From Ptiloglossa arizonensis (lineage: Eukaryota > Arthropoda > Insecta > Hymenoptera > Colletidae), in the NCBI RefSeq assembly GCF_051014685.1, contig NW_027479733.1, positions 1-64,000 of the forward strand: DNA of 64,000 bases, read 5' to 3'. The notes under the pieces were generated by a model. It had not been told where the DNA came from. It did no database searches and worked only from the letters and a program-made list of their open reading frames with translations. The position numbers and the translations under genes were made by a program. This document shows, in pieces, positions 10,661 to 23,231 of this stretch (its first letter is position 1; each line of letters starts with the position of its first letter).

Positions 10661-13600
10661 GCCATTCTGGTTAAGCGTTTGGAGCAGCAGAATTGCGAAA
10701 AATTTGTTGTCTTTTCAACCATTTCTTAGATTCAAACTCGCATATCTCACGAACGGATTGACCTAACCCAAAAATTCTTATTGCATCTGAAAGTAGACAC
10801 TAGCCCGATTACAACGGTATGTGTATTTTTTCCCTAGGCCATTCTGGTTAAGCGTTTGGAGCAGCAGAAATGCGAAAAATTTTTTACCTTCTCATCCATT
10901 TCTTGGCTTCAAACTCCCATATCTCGCGAACGGATTGACCTAACCCAAAAATTCCCGTAGCGTCTGAAAGTAGAAACTCGCCCGATTACAACGGTATGTG
11001 TATTTTTTCCCTAGGCCATTCTGGTTAAGCGTTTGGATTAGCAGAATTGCGATAAATTTTTTGCCTTCTGAACCATTTCTTGGCTTCAAACTCCCATATC
11101 TCGCGAACGGATTGACCTAACCCAAAAATTCCTATTGCATCTGAAAGTAGAAACTCGCCCGATTACAACGGTATGTGTATTTTTTCCCTAGGCCATTCTG
11201 GTTAAGCGTTTGGAGCAGCAGAATTGCGAAAAATTTTTTGCCTTCTCAACCATTTCTTGGATTCAAACTCCCATATCTCGCGAACGGATTGACCTAACCC
11301 AAAAATTCCTGTTGCGTCGGAAAGTAGAAACTCGCCTGATTACCACGGTATGTGTATTTTTTCCCTAGGCCATTTTGGTTAAGCGTTTGGAGCAGCAGAA
11401 TTGCGAAAAATTTTTTGCCTTCTCAATCATTTCTTAGCTTCAAACTCCCATATCTCGCGAACGGATTGACCTAACCCTAAAATTCCTATTGCATCTGAAA
11501 GTAGAAACTCGGCCGATTACAACGGTATGTATATTTTTTCCCTAGGCCATTCTGGTTAAGCGTTTGGAGCAGCAGAATTGCGAAAAATTTTTTGCCTTCT
11601 CATCCATTTCTTGGATTCAAACTCCCATATCTCGCAAACGGATTGACCTAACCCAAAAATTCCTATTGCATCTGAAAGTAGAATCTCGCCCGATTACAGC
11701 GGTATGTGTATTTTTTCCCTAGGCCATTCTGGTTAAGCGCTTGGAGCAGCAGAATTGCTAAAAATTTTTTGCCTTCTCAACCATTTCTTAGCTTCAAACT
11801 CCCATATCTCGCGAACGGATTGACCTAACCCAAAAATTCCTATTGCATCTGAAAGTAGAAACTCGCCCGATTACAGCGGTATGTGTATTTTCTCCCTAGG
11901 CCATTCTGGTTAAGCGTTTGGAGCAGCAGCATTGCGAAAAATTTTTTGCCTTCTCAACCATTTCTTGGCTTCAAACTCCCATATCTCGCGAACGGATTGA
12001 CCTAACCCAAAAATTCCCGTAGCGTCTGAAAGTAGAAACTCGCCCGATTACAACAGTATGTGTATTTTTTCCCCAGCCCATTCTGGTTAAGCGTTTGTAT
12101 CAGCAGAATTGCGAAAAATTTGTTGTCTTCTCAACCATTACTTAGCTTCAAAGTCCCATATCTCGCGAACGGATTGACCAAACCCAAAAATTCCTGCTGC
12201 GTCTGAAGGTAGAAACTCGCCCGATTACAACTGTATGCGTATTTTTTCCCTAGGCCATTCTGGTTAAGCGTTTGGAGCAGCAGCATTGCGAAAAATTTGT
12301 TGCCTTCTCAACCATTTCTTGGCTTCAAACTCCCATATCTCGCGAACGGATTGACCTAACCCAAAAATTCCTATTGCATCTGAAAGTAGAAACTCGCCCG
12401 ATTACAGCGGTATGTGTATTTTTTCCCGAGGCCATTCTGGTTAAGCGTTTGGAGCAGCAGAATTGCGAAAAATTTTTTGCCTTCTCAACCATTTCTTGGC
12501 TTCAAACTCCCATGTCTCGCGAACGGATTGACCTAACCCAAAAATTCCTATTGCATCTGAAAGTAGAAACTCGCCCGATTACAGCGATGTGGGTATTTTT
12601 TCCCTAGGCCATTCTGGTTAAGCGTTTGGAGCAGCAGAATTGCGAAAAATTTGTTGTCTTTTCAACCATTTCTTAGATTCAAACTCGCATATCTCACGAA
12701 TGGATTGACCTAACCCAAAAATTCTTATTGCATCTGAAAGTAGACACTAGCCCGATTACAACGGTATGTGTATTTTTTCCCTAGGCCATTCTGGTTAAGC
12801 GTTTGGAGCAGCAGAAATGCGAAAAATTTTTTACCTTCTCATCCATTTCTTGGCTTCAAACTCCCATATCTCGCGAACGGATTGACCTAACCCAAAAATT
12901 CCCGTAGCGTCTGAAAGTAGAAACTCGCCCGATTACAACAGTATGTGTATTTTTTCCCCAGCCCATTCTGGTTAAGCGTTTGTATCAGCAGAATTGCGAA
13001 AAATTTGTTGTCTTCTCAACCATTACTTAGCTTCAAAGTCCCATATCTCGCGAACGGATTGACCAAACCCAAAAATTCCTGCTGCGTCTGAAGGTAGAAA
13101 CTCGCCCGATTACAACTGTATGCGTATTTTTTCCCTAGGCCATTCTGGTTAAGCGTTTGGAGCAGCAGCATTGCGAAAAATTTGTTGTCTTCTCAACCAT
13201 TTCTTAGTTTCAAACTCGCATATCTCGCGAACGGATTGACCTAACCCAAAAATTCCTATTGCCTCTGAAAGTAGAAACTAGCCCGATTACAACCGTATGT
13301 GTATTTTCTCCCTAGGCCATTCTGGTTAAGCGTTTGGATTAGCAGAATTGCGATAAATTTTTTGCCTTCTGAACCATTTCTTGGCTTCAAACTCCCATAT
13401 CTCGCGAACGGATTGACCTAACCCAAAAATTCCTATTGCATCTGAAAGTAGAAACTCGCCCGATTACAACGGTATGTGTATTTTTTCCCTAGGCCATTCT
13501 GGTTAAGCGTTTGGAGCAGCAGAATTGCGAAAAATTTTTTGCCTTCTCAACCATTTCTTGGATTCAAACTCCCATATCTCGCGAACGGATTGACCTAACC

Positions 13601-15090
13601 CAAAAATTCCTGTTGCGTCGGAAAGTAGAAACTCGCCTGATTACCACGGTATGTGTATTTTTTCCCTAGGCCATTTTGGTTAAGCGTTTGGAGCAGCAGA
13701 ATTGCGAAAAATTTTTTGCCTTCTCAATCATTTCTTAGCTTCAAACTCCCATATCTCGCGAACGGATTGACCTAACCCTAAAATTCCTATTGCATCTGAA
13801 AGTAGAAACTCGGCCGATTACAACGGTATGTATATTTTTTCCCTAGGCCATTCTGGTTAAGCGTTTGGAGCAGCAGAATTGCGAAAAATTTTTTGCCTTC
13901 TCATCCATTTCTTGGATTCAAACTCCCATATCTCGCAAACGGATTGACCTAACCCAAAAATTCCTATTGCATCTGAAAGTAGAATCTCGCCCGATTACAG
14001 CGGTATGTGTATTTTTTCCCTAGGCCATTCTGGTTAAGCGCTTGGAGCAGCAGAATTGCTAAAAATTTTTTGCCTTCTCAACCATTTCTTAGCTTCAAAC
14101 TCCCATATCTCGCGAACGGATTGACCTAACCCAAAAATTCCTATTGCATCTGAAAGTAGAAACTCGCCCGATTACAGCGGTATGTGTATTTTCTCCCTAG
14201 GCCATTCTGGTTAAGCGTTTGGAGCAGCAGCATTGCGAAAAATTTTTTGCCTTCTCAACCATTTCTTGGCTTCAAACTCCCATATCTCGCGAACGGATTG
14301 ACCTAACCCAAAAATTCCTATTGCATCTGAAAGTAGAAACTCGCCCGATTACAGCGGTATGTGTATTTTTTCCCGGGGCCATTCTGGTTAAGCGTTTGGA
14401 GCAGCAGAATTGCGAAAAATTTTTTGCCTTCTCAACCATTTCTTGGCTTCAAACTCCCATATCTCGCAAACGGATTGACCTAACCCAAAAATTCCTATTG
14501 CATCTCAAAGTAGAATCTCGCCCGATTACAGCGGTATGTGTATTTTTTCCCTAGGCAATTCTGGTTAAGCGTTTGGAGCAGCAGAATTGCGACCAATTTT
14601 TTGCCTTCTCAACCATTTCTTGGCTTCAAACTCCCATATCTCGCGAACGGATTGACCTAACCCAAAAATTCCCGTAGCGTCTGAAAGTAGAAACTCGCCC
14701 GATTACAACAGTATGTGTATTTTTTCCCCAGCCCATTCTGGTTAAGCGTTTGTATCAGCAGAATTGCGAAAAATTTGTTGTCTTCTCAACCATTGCTTAG
14801 CTTCAAAGTCCCATATCTCGCGAACGGATTGACCAAACCCAAAAATTCCTGCTGCGTCTGAAGGTAGAAACTCGCCCGATTACAACTGTATGCGTATTTT
14901 TTCCCTAGGCCATTCTGGTTAAGCGTTTGGAGCAGCAGCATTGCGAAAAATTTTTTGCCTTCTCAACCATTTCTTGGCTTCAAACTCCCATATCTCGCGA
15001 ACGGATTGACCTAACCCAAAAATTCCTATTGCATCTGAAAGTAGAAACTCGCCCGATTACAGCGGTATGTGTATTTTTTCCCGAGGCCAT
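10312..15090. repeat. 27-mer higher-order repeat, copy 2
   Basis: This is the second tandem copy of the 4779-bp block, directly abutting copy 1. It starts with the AAAATTTCC / CCCGAGG unit at 10312. That unit is absent after the end of this copy, where 15091 begins with the next type (CATGTCTCG). Three consecutive units here (10135, 10312, 10489) lack the usual in-frame TAG or are spanned by one reading frame, giving a 170-codon open frame that ends at 10660. No length change is seen within the copy. Confidence 0.85.
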
Positions 15091-17600
15091 TCTGGTTAAG
15101 CGTTTGGAGCAGCAGAATTGCGAAAAATTTTTTGCCTTCTCAACCATTTCTTGGCTTCAAACTCCCATGTCTCGCGAACGGATTGACCTAACCCAAAAAT
15201 TCCTATTGCATCTGAAAGTAGAAACTCGCCCGATTACAGCGATGTGGGTATTTTTTCCCTAGGCCATTCTGGTTAAGCGTTTGGAGCAGCAGAATTGCGA
15301 AAAATTTGTTGTCTTTTCAACCATTTCTTAGATTCAAACTCGCATATCTCACGAACGGATTGACCTAACCCAAAAATTCTTATTGCATCTGAAAGTAGAC
15401 ACTAGCCCGATTACAACGGTATGTGTATTTTTTCCCTAGGCCATTCTGGTTAAGCGTTTGGAGCAGCAGAAATGCGAAAAATTTTTTACCTTCTCATCCA
15501 TTTCTTGGCTTCAAACTCCCATATCTCGCGAACGGATTGACCTAACCCAAAAATTCCCGTAGCGTCTGAAAGTAGAAACTCGCCCGATTACAACAGTATG
15601 TGTATTTTTTCCCCAGCCCATTCTGGTTAAGCGTTTGTATCAGCAGAATTGCGAAAAATTTGTTGTCTTCTCAACCATTACTTAGCTTCAAAGTCCCATA
15701 TCTCGCGAACGGATTGACCAAACCCAAAAATTCCTGCTGCGTCTGAAGGTAGAAGCTCGCCCGATTACAACTGTATGCGTATTTTTTCCCTAGGCCATTC
15801 TGGTTAAGCGTTTGGAGCAGCAGCATTGCGAAAAATTTGTTGTCTTCTCAACCATTTCTTAGTTTCAAACTCGCATATCTCGCGAACGGATTGACCTAAC
15901 CCAAAAATTCCTATTGCCTCTGAAAGTAGAAACTAGCCCGATTACAACCGTATGTGTATTTTCTCCCTAGGCCATTCTGGTTAAGCGTTTGGATTAGCAG
16001 AATTGCGATAAATTTTTTGCCTTCTGAACCATTTCTTGGCTTCAAACTCCCATATCTCGCGAACGGATTGACCTAACCCAAAAATTCCTATTGCATCTGA
16101 AAGTAGAAACTCGCCCGATTACAACGGTATGTGTATTTTTTCCCTAGGCCATTCTGGTTAAGCGTTTGGAGCAGCAGAATTGCGAAAAATTTTTTGCCTT
16201 CTCAACCATTTCTTGGATTCAAACTCCCATATCTCGCGAACGGATTGACCTAACCCAAAAATTCCTGTTGCGTCGGAAAGTAGAAACTCGCCTGATTACC
16301 ACGGTATGTGTATTTTTTCCCTAGGCCATTCTGGTTAAGCGTTTGGAGCAGCAGAATTGCGAAAAATTTTTTGCCTTCTCAACCATTTCTTGGCTTCAAA
16401 GTCCCATATCTCGCAAACGGATTGACCTAACCCAAAAATTCCTATTACATCTCAAAGTAGAATCTCGCCCGATTACAGCGGTATGTGTATTTTTTCCCTA
16501 GGCAATTCTGGTTAAACGTTTGGAGCAGCAGAATTGCGAAAAATTTTTTGCCTTCTCAATCATTTCTCAGCTTCAAACTCCCATATCTCGCGAACGGATT
16601 GACCTAACCCAAAAATTCCTATTGCATCTGAAAGTAGAAACTAGGCCGATTACAGCGGTATGTGTATTTTTTCCCTATGCCATTCTGGTTAAGCCTTTGG
16701 AGCAGCAGAATTGCGAAAAATTTTTTGCCTTCTCAACCATTTCTTGGCTTCAAACTCCCATATCTCGCGAACGGATTGGCCTAACCCAAAAATTCCTATT
16801 GCATCTGAAAGTAGAAACTCGCCCGATTACAGCGGTATGTGTATTTTTTCCCGAGGCCATTCTGGTTAAGCGTTTGGAGCAGCAGAATTGCGAAAAATTT
16901 TTTGCCTTCTCAACCATTTCTTGGCTTCAAACTCCCATATCTCGCAAACGGATTGACCTAACCCAAAAATTCCTATTGCATCTCAAAGTAGAATCTCGCC
17001 CGATTAAAGCGGTATGTGTATTTTTTCCCTAGGCAATTCTGGTTAAGCGTTTGGAGCAGCAGAATTGCTACAAATTTTTTGCCTTCTCAACCATTTCTTG
17101 GCTTCAAACTCCCATATCTCGCGAACGGATTGACCTAACCCAAAAATTCCAATTGCATCTGAAAGAAGAAACCCGCCCGATTACAACGGTATGAGTATTT
17201 TTTCCCTAGGCCATTCTGGTTAAGCGTTTGGAGCAGCAGAATTGCGAAAAATTTTTTGCCTTCTCAACCATTTCTTGGTTTCAAACTCCCATATCTCGCA
17301 AACGGATTAACCTAACCTAAAAATTCCTATTGCATCTGAAAGTAGAATCTCGCCCGATTACAGCGGTATGTGTATTTTTTCCCTAGGCCATTCTGGTTAA
17401 GCGCTTGGAGCAGCAGAATTGCTAAAAATTTTTTGCCTTCTCAACCATTTCTTAGCTTCAAACTCCCATATCTCGCGAACGGATTGACCTAACCCAAAAA
17501 TTCCTATTGCATCTGAAAGTAGAAACTCGCCCGATTACAGCGGTATGTGTATTTTCTCCCTAGGCCATTCTGGTTAAGCGTTTGGAGCAGCAGCATTGCG
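13700..17600. repeat. 22-mer higher-order repeat, copy 1
   Basis: Units from about 13.7 kb to about 17.6 kb recur at +3894 bp (22 x 177). Markers include the CCCGGGG unit (14206 and 18100), GTATCAGCAG (15622 and 19516), the CAGGCTT-type change TTAAGCCTTTGG (16684 and 20577) and CCAATTGCATCTGAAAGAAG (from about 17149 and 21041). The block overlaps the end of the 27-mer copy 2, so it was copied from a stretch that already contained part of the older duplication. Confidence 0.8.
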
Positions 17601-20600
17601 AAAAATTTTTTGCCTTCTCAATCATTTCTTAGCTTCAAACTCCCATATCTCGCGAACGGATTGACCTAACCCTAAAATTCCTATTGCATCTGAAAGTAGA
17701 AACTCGGCCGATTACAACGGTATGTATATTTTTTCCCTAGGCCATTCTGGTTAAGCGTTTGGAGCAGCAGAATTGCGAAAAATTTTTTGCCTTCTCATCC
17801 ATTTCTTGGATTCAAACTCCCATATCTCGCAAACGGATTGACCTAACCCAAAAATTCCTATTGCATCTGAAAGTAGAATCTCGCCCGATTACAGCGGTAT
17901 GTGTATTTTTTCCCTAGGCCATTCTGGTTAAGCGCTTGGAGCAGCAGAATTGCTAAAAATTTTTTGCCTTCTCAACCATTTCTTAGCTTCAAACTCCCAT
18001 ATCTCGCGAACGGATTGACCTAACCCAAAAATTCCTATTGCATCTGAAAGTAGAAACTCGCCCGATTACAGCGGTATGTGTATTTTCTCCCTAGGCCATT
18101 CTGGTTAAGCGTTTGGAGCAGCAGCATTGCGAAAAATTTTTTGCCTTCTCAACCATTTCTTGGCTTCAAACTCCCATATCTCGCGAACGGATTGACCTAA
18201 CCCAAAAATTCCTATTGCATCTGAAAGTAGAAACTCGCCCGATTACAGCGGTATGTGTATTTTTTCCCGGGGCCATTCTGGTTAAGCGTTTGGAGCAGCA
18301 GAATTGCGAAAAATTTTTTGCCTTCTCAACCATTTCTTGGCTTCAAACTCCCATATCTCGCAAACGGATTGACCTAACCCAAAAATTCCTATTGCATCTC
18401 AAAGTAGAATCTCGCCCGATTACAGCGGTATGTGTATTTTTTCCCTAGGCAATTCTGGTTAAGCGTTTGGAGCAGCAGAATTGCGACAAATTTTTTGCCT
18501 TCTCAACCATTTCTTGGCTTCAAACTCCCATATCTCGCGAACGGATTGACCTAACCCAAAAATTCCCGTAGCGTCTGAAAGTAGAAACTCGCCCGATTAC
18601 AACAGTATGTGTATTTTTTCCCCAGCCCATTCTGGTTAAGCGTTTGTATCAGCAGAATTGCGAAAAATTTGTTGTCTTCTCAACCATTACTTAGCTTCAA
18701 AGTCCCATATCTCGCGAACGGATTGACCAAACCCAAAAATTCCTGCTGCGTCTGAAGGTAGAAACTCGCCCGATTACAACTGTATGCGTATTTTTTCCCT
18801 AGGCCATTCTGGTTAAGCGTTTGGAGCAGCAGCATTGCGAAAAATTTTTTGCCTTCTCAACCATTTCTTGGCTTCAAACTCCCATATCTCGCGAACGGAT
18901 TGACCTAACCCAAAAATTCCTATTGCATCTGAAAGTAGAAACTCGCCCGATTACAGCGGTATGTGTATTTTTTCCCGAGGCCATTCTGGTTAAGCGTTTG
19001 GAGCAGCAGAATTGCGAAAAATTTTTTGCCTTCTCAACCATTTCTTGGCTTCAAACTCCCATGTCTCGCGAACGGATTGACCTAACCCAAAAATTCCTAT
19101 TGCATCTGAAAGTAGAAACTCGCCCGATAACAGCGATGTGGGTATTTTTTCCCTAGGCCATTCTGGTTAAGCGTTTGGAGCAGCAGAATTGCGAAAAATT
19201 TGTTGTCTTTTCAACCATTTCTTAGATTCAAACTCGCATATCTCACGAACGGATTGACCTAACCCAAAAATTCTTATTGCATCTGAAAGTAGACACTAGC
19301 CCGATTACAACGGTATGTGTATTTTTTCCCTAGGCCATTCTGGTTAAGCGTTTGGAGCAGCAGAAATGCGAAAAATTTTTTACCTTCTCATCCATTTCTT
19401 GGCTCAAACTCCCATATCTCGCGAACGGATTGACCTAACCCAAAAATTCCCGTAGCGTCTGAAAGTAGAAACTCGCCCGATTACAACAGTATGTGTATTT
19501 TTTCCCCAGCCCATTCTGGTTAAGCGTTTGTATCAGCAGAATTGCGAAAAATTTGTTGTCTTCTCAACCATTACTTAGCTTCAAAGTCCCATATCTCGCG
19601 AACGGATTGACCAAACCCAAAAATTCCTGCTGCGTCTGAAGGTAGAAACTCGCCCGATTACAACTGTATGCGTATTTTTTCCCTAGGCCATTCTGGTTAA
19701 GCGTTTGGAGCAGCAGCATTGCGAAAAATTTGTTGTCTTCTCAACCATTTCTTAGTTTCAAACTCGCATATCTCGCGAACGGATTGACCTAACCCAAAAA
19801 TTCCTATTGCCTCTGAAAGTAGAAACTAGCCCGATTACAACCGTATGTGTATTTTCTCCCTAGGCCATTCTGGTTAAGCGTTTGGATTAGCAGAATTGCG
19901 ATAAATTTTTTGCCTTCTGAACCATTTCTTGGCTTCAAACTCCCATATCTCGCGAACGGATTGACCTAACCCAAAAATTCCTATTGCATCTGAAAGTAGA
20001 AACTCGCCCGATTACAACGGTATGTGTATTTTTTCCCTAGGCCATTCTGGTTAAGCGTTTGGAGCAGCAGAATTGCGAAAAATTTTTTGCCTTCTCAACC
20101 ATTTCTTGGATTCAAACTCCCATATCTCGCGAACGGATTGACCTAACCCAAAAATTCCTGTTGCGTCGGAAAGTAGAAACTCGCCTGATTACCACGGTAT
20201 GTGTATTTTTTCCCTAGGCCATTTTGGTTAAGCGTTTGGAGCAGCAGAATTGCGAAAAATTTTTTGCCTTCTCAACCATTTCTTGGCTTCAAAGTCCCAT
20301 ATCTCGCAAACGGATTGACCTAACCCAAAAATTCCTATTACATCTCAAAGTAGAATCTCGCCCGATTACAGCGGTATGTGTATTTTTTCCCTAGGCAATT
20401 CTGGTTAAACGTTTGGAGCAGCAGAATTGCGAAAAATTTTTTGCCTTCTCAATCATTTCTCAGCTTCAAACTCCCATATCTCGCGAACGGATTGACCTAA
20501 CCCAAAAATTCCTATTGCATCTGAAAGTAGAAACTAGGCCGATTACAGCGGTATGTGTATTTTTTCCCTATGCCATTCTGGTTAAGCCTTTGGAGCAGCA

Positions 20601-21461
20601 GAATTGCGAAAAATTTTTTGCCTTCTCAACCATTTCTTGGCTTCAAACTCCCATATCTCGCGAACGGATTGGCCTAACCCAAAAATTCCTATTGCATCTG
20701 AAAGTAGAAACTCGCCCGATTACAGCGGTATGTGCATTTTTTCCCGAGGCCATTCTGGTTAAGCGTTTGGAGCAGCAGAATTGCGAAAAATTTTTTGCCT
20801 TCTCAACCATTTCTTGGCTTCAAACTCCCATATCTCGCAAACGGATTGACCTAACCCAAAAATTCCTATTGCATCTCAAAGTAGAATCTCGCCCGATTAC
20901 AGCGGTATGTGTATTTTTTCCCTAGGCAATTCTGGTTAAGCGTTTGGAGCAGCAGAATTGCGACAAATTTTTTGCCTTCTCAACCATTTCTTGGCTTCAA
21001 ACTCCCATATCTCGCGAACGGATTGACCTAACCCAAAAATTCCAATTGCATCTGAAAGAAGAAACCCGCCCGATTACAACGGTATGAGTATTTTTTCCCT
21101 AGGCCATTCTGGTTAAGCGTTTGGAGCAGCAGAATTGCGAAAAATTTTTTGCCTTCTCAACCATTTCTTGGTTTCAAACTCCCATATCTCGCAAACGGAT
21201 TGACCTAACCCAAAAATTCCTATTGCATCTGAAAGTAGAATCTCGCCCGATTACAGCGGTATGTGTATTTTTTCCCTAGGCCATTCTGGTTAAGCGCTTG
21301 GAGCAGCAGAATTGCTAAAAATTTTTTGCCTTCTCAACCATTTCTTAGCTTCAAACTCCCATATCTCGCGAACGGATTGACCTAACCCAAAAATTCCTAT
21401 TGCATCTGAAAGTAGAAACTCGCCCGATTACAGCGGTATGTGTATTTTTTCCCTAGGCAAT
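17600..21461. repeat. 22-mer higher-order repeat, copy 2
   Basis: This is the second copy of the 3894-bp block. Its start lies inside the hybrid monomer 17569-17745, between the CATTG marker at 17594 and ATCATTTC at 17620. It carries a single-base deletion at about 19403 (GGCTCAAAC instead of GGCTTCAAAC), so the shift drops to 3893 bp downstream (16507 pairs with 20400). The match ends at the unit starting 21462, which begins GGCAATTCTGGTTAAACG. Confidence 0.8.
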
Positions 21462-23231
21462 TCTGGTTAAACGTTTGGAGCAGCAGAATTGCGAAAAATT
21501 TTTTGCCTTCTCAATCATTTCTCAGCTTCAAACTCCCATATCTCGCGAACGGATTGACCTAACCCAAAAATTCCTATTGCATCTGAAAGTAGAAACTCGC
21601 CCGATTACAGCGGTATGTGTATTTTCTCCCTAGGCCATTCTGGTTAAGCGTTTGGAGCAGCAGAATTGCGAAAAATTTTTTGCCTTCTCAATCATTTCTT
21701 AGCTTCAAACTCCCATATCTCGCGAACGGATTGACCTAACCCTAAAATTCCTATTGCATCTGAAAGTAGAAACTCGGCCGATTACAACGGTATGTATATT
21801 TTTTCCCTAGGCCATTCTGGTTAAGCGTTTGGAGCAGCAGAATTGCGAAAAATTTTTTGCCTTCTCATCCATTTCTTGGATTCAAACTCCCATATCTCGC
21901 AAACGGATTGACCTAACCCAAAAATTCCAATTGCATCTGAAAGAAGAAACCCGCCCGATTACAACGGTATGAGTATTTTTTCCCTAGGCCATTCTGGTTA
22001 AGCGTTTGGAGCAGCAGAATTGCGAAAAATTTTTTGCCTTCTCAACCATTTCTTGGTTTCAAACTCCCATATCTCGCAAACGGATTGACCTAACCCAAAA
22101 ATTCCTATTGCATCTGAAAGTAGAATCTCGCCCGATTACAGCGGTATGTGTATTTTTTCCCTAGGCAATTCTGGTTAAGCGTTTGGAGCAGCAGAATTGC
22201 GAAAAATTTTTTGCCTTCTCAATCATTTCTTAGCTTCAAACTCCCATATCTCGCGAACGGATTGACCTAACCCTAAAATTCCTATTGCATCTGAAAGTAG
22301 AAACTCGGCCGATTACAACGGTTTGTATATTTTTTCCCTAGGCCATTCTGGTTAAGCGTTTGGAGCAGCAGAATTGCGAAAAATTTTTTGCCTTCTCATC
22401 CATTTCTTGGATTCAAACTCCCATATCTCGCAAACGGATTGACCTAACCCAAAAATTCCTATTGCATCTGAAAGTAGAATCTCGCCCGATTACAGCGGTA
22501 TGTGTATTTTTTCCCTAGGCCATTCTGGTTAGGCGCTTGGAGCAGCAGAATTGCTAAAAATTTTTTGCCTTCTCAACCATTTCTTAGCTTCAAACTCCCA
22601 TATCTCGCGAACGGATTGACCTAACCCAAAAATTCCTATTGCATCTGAAAGTAGAAACTCGCCCGATTACAGCGGTATGTGTATTTTCTCCCTAGGCCAT
22701 TCTGGTTAAGCGTTTGGAGCAGCAGCATTGCGAAAAATTTTTTGCCTTCTCAACCATTTCTTGGCTTCAAACTCCCATATCTCGCAAACGGATTGACCTA
22801 ACCCAAAAATTCCTATTACATCTCAAAGTAGTATCTCGCCCGATTACAGCGGTATGTGTATTTTTTCCCTAGGCAATTCTGGTTAAGCGTTTGGAGCAGC
22901 AGAATTGCGAAAAATTTTTTGCCTTCTCAATCATTTCTTAGCTTCAAACTCCCATATCTCGCGAACGGATTGACCTAACCCAAAAATTCCTATTGCATCT
23001 GAAAGTAGAAACTCGCCCGATTACAACGGTATGTGTATTTTTTCCCTAGGCCATTCTGGATAAGCGTTTGGAGCAGCAGAAGTGCGAAAAATTTTTTGCC
23101 TTCTCAACCATTTCTTGGCTTCAAACCCCCATATCTCGCGAACGGATTGACCTAACCCAAAAATTTCTATTGCATCTGAAAGTAGAAACTCGCCCGAATA
23201 CAACGGTATGTGTATTTTTTCCCTAGGCCAT
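21462..23231. repeat. Ten-unit stretch duplicated 45 units downstream
   Basis: The units here recur at +7965 bp (45 x 177): 21816 pairs with 29781, 22170 with 30135 (both with the rare ACGGTTTGTATATT variant), 22524 with 30489 (GGTTAGGCGCTTGG) and 23055 with 31020 (GGATAAG, GAAGTGCG, CCCCCATATC). The shift becomes 46 units after 23.3 kb because the unit at 23232 looks like a fusion that lost one monomer compared with 31197-31550. The stretch holds no other feature. Confidence 0.75.
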
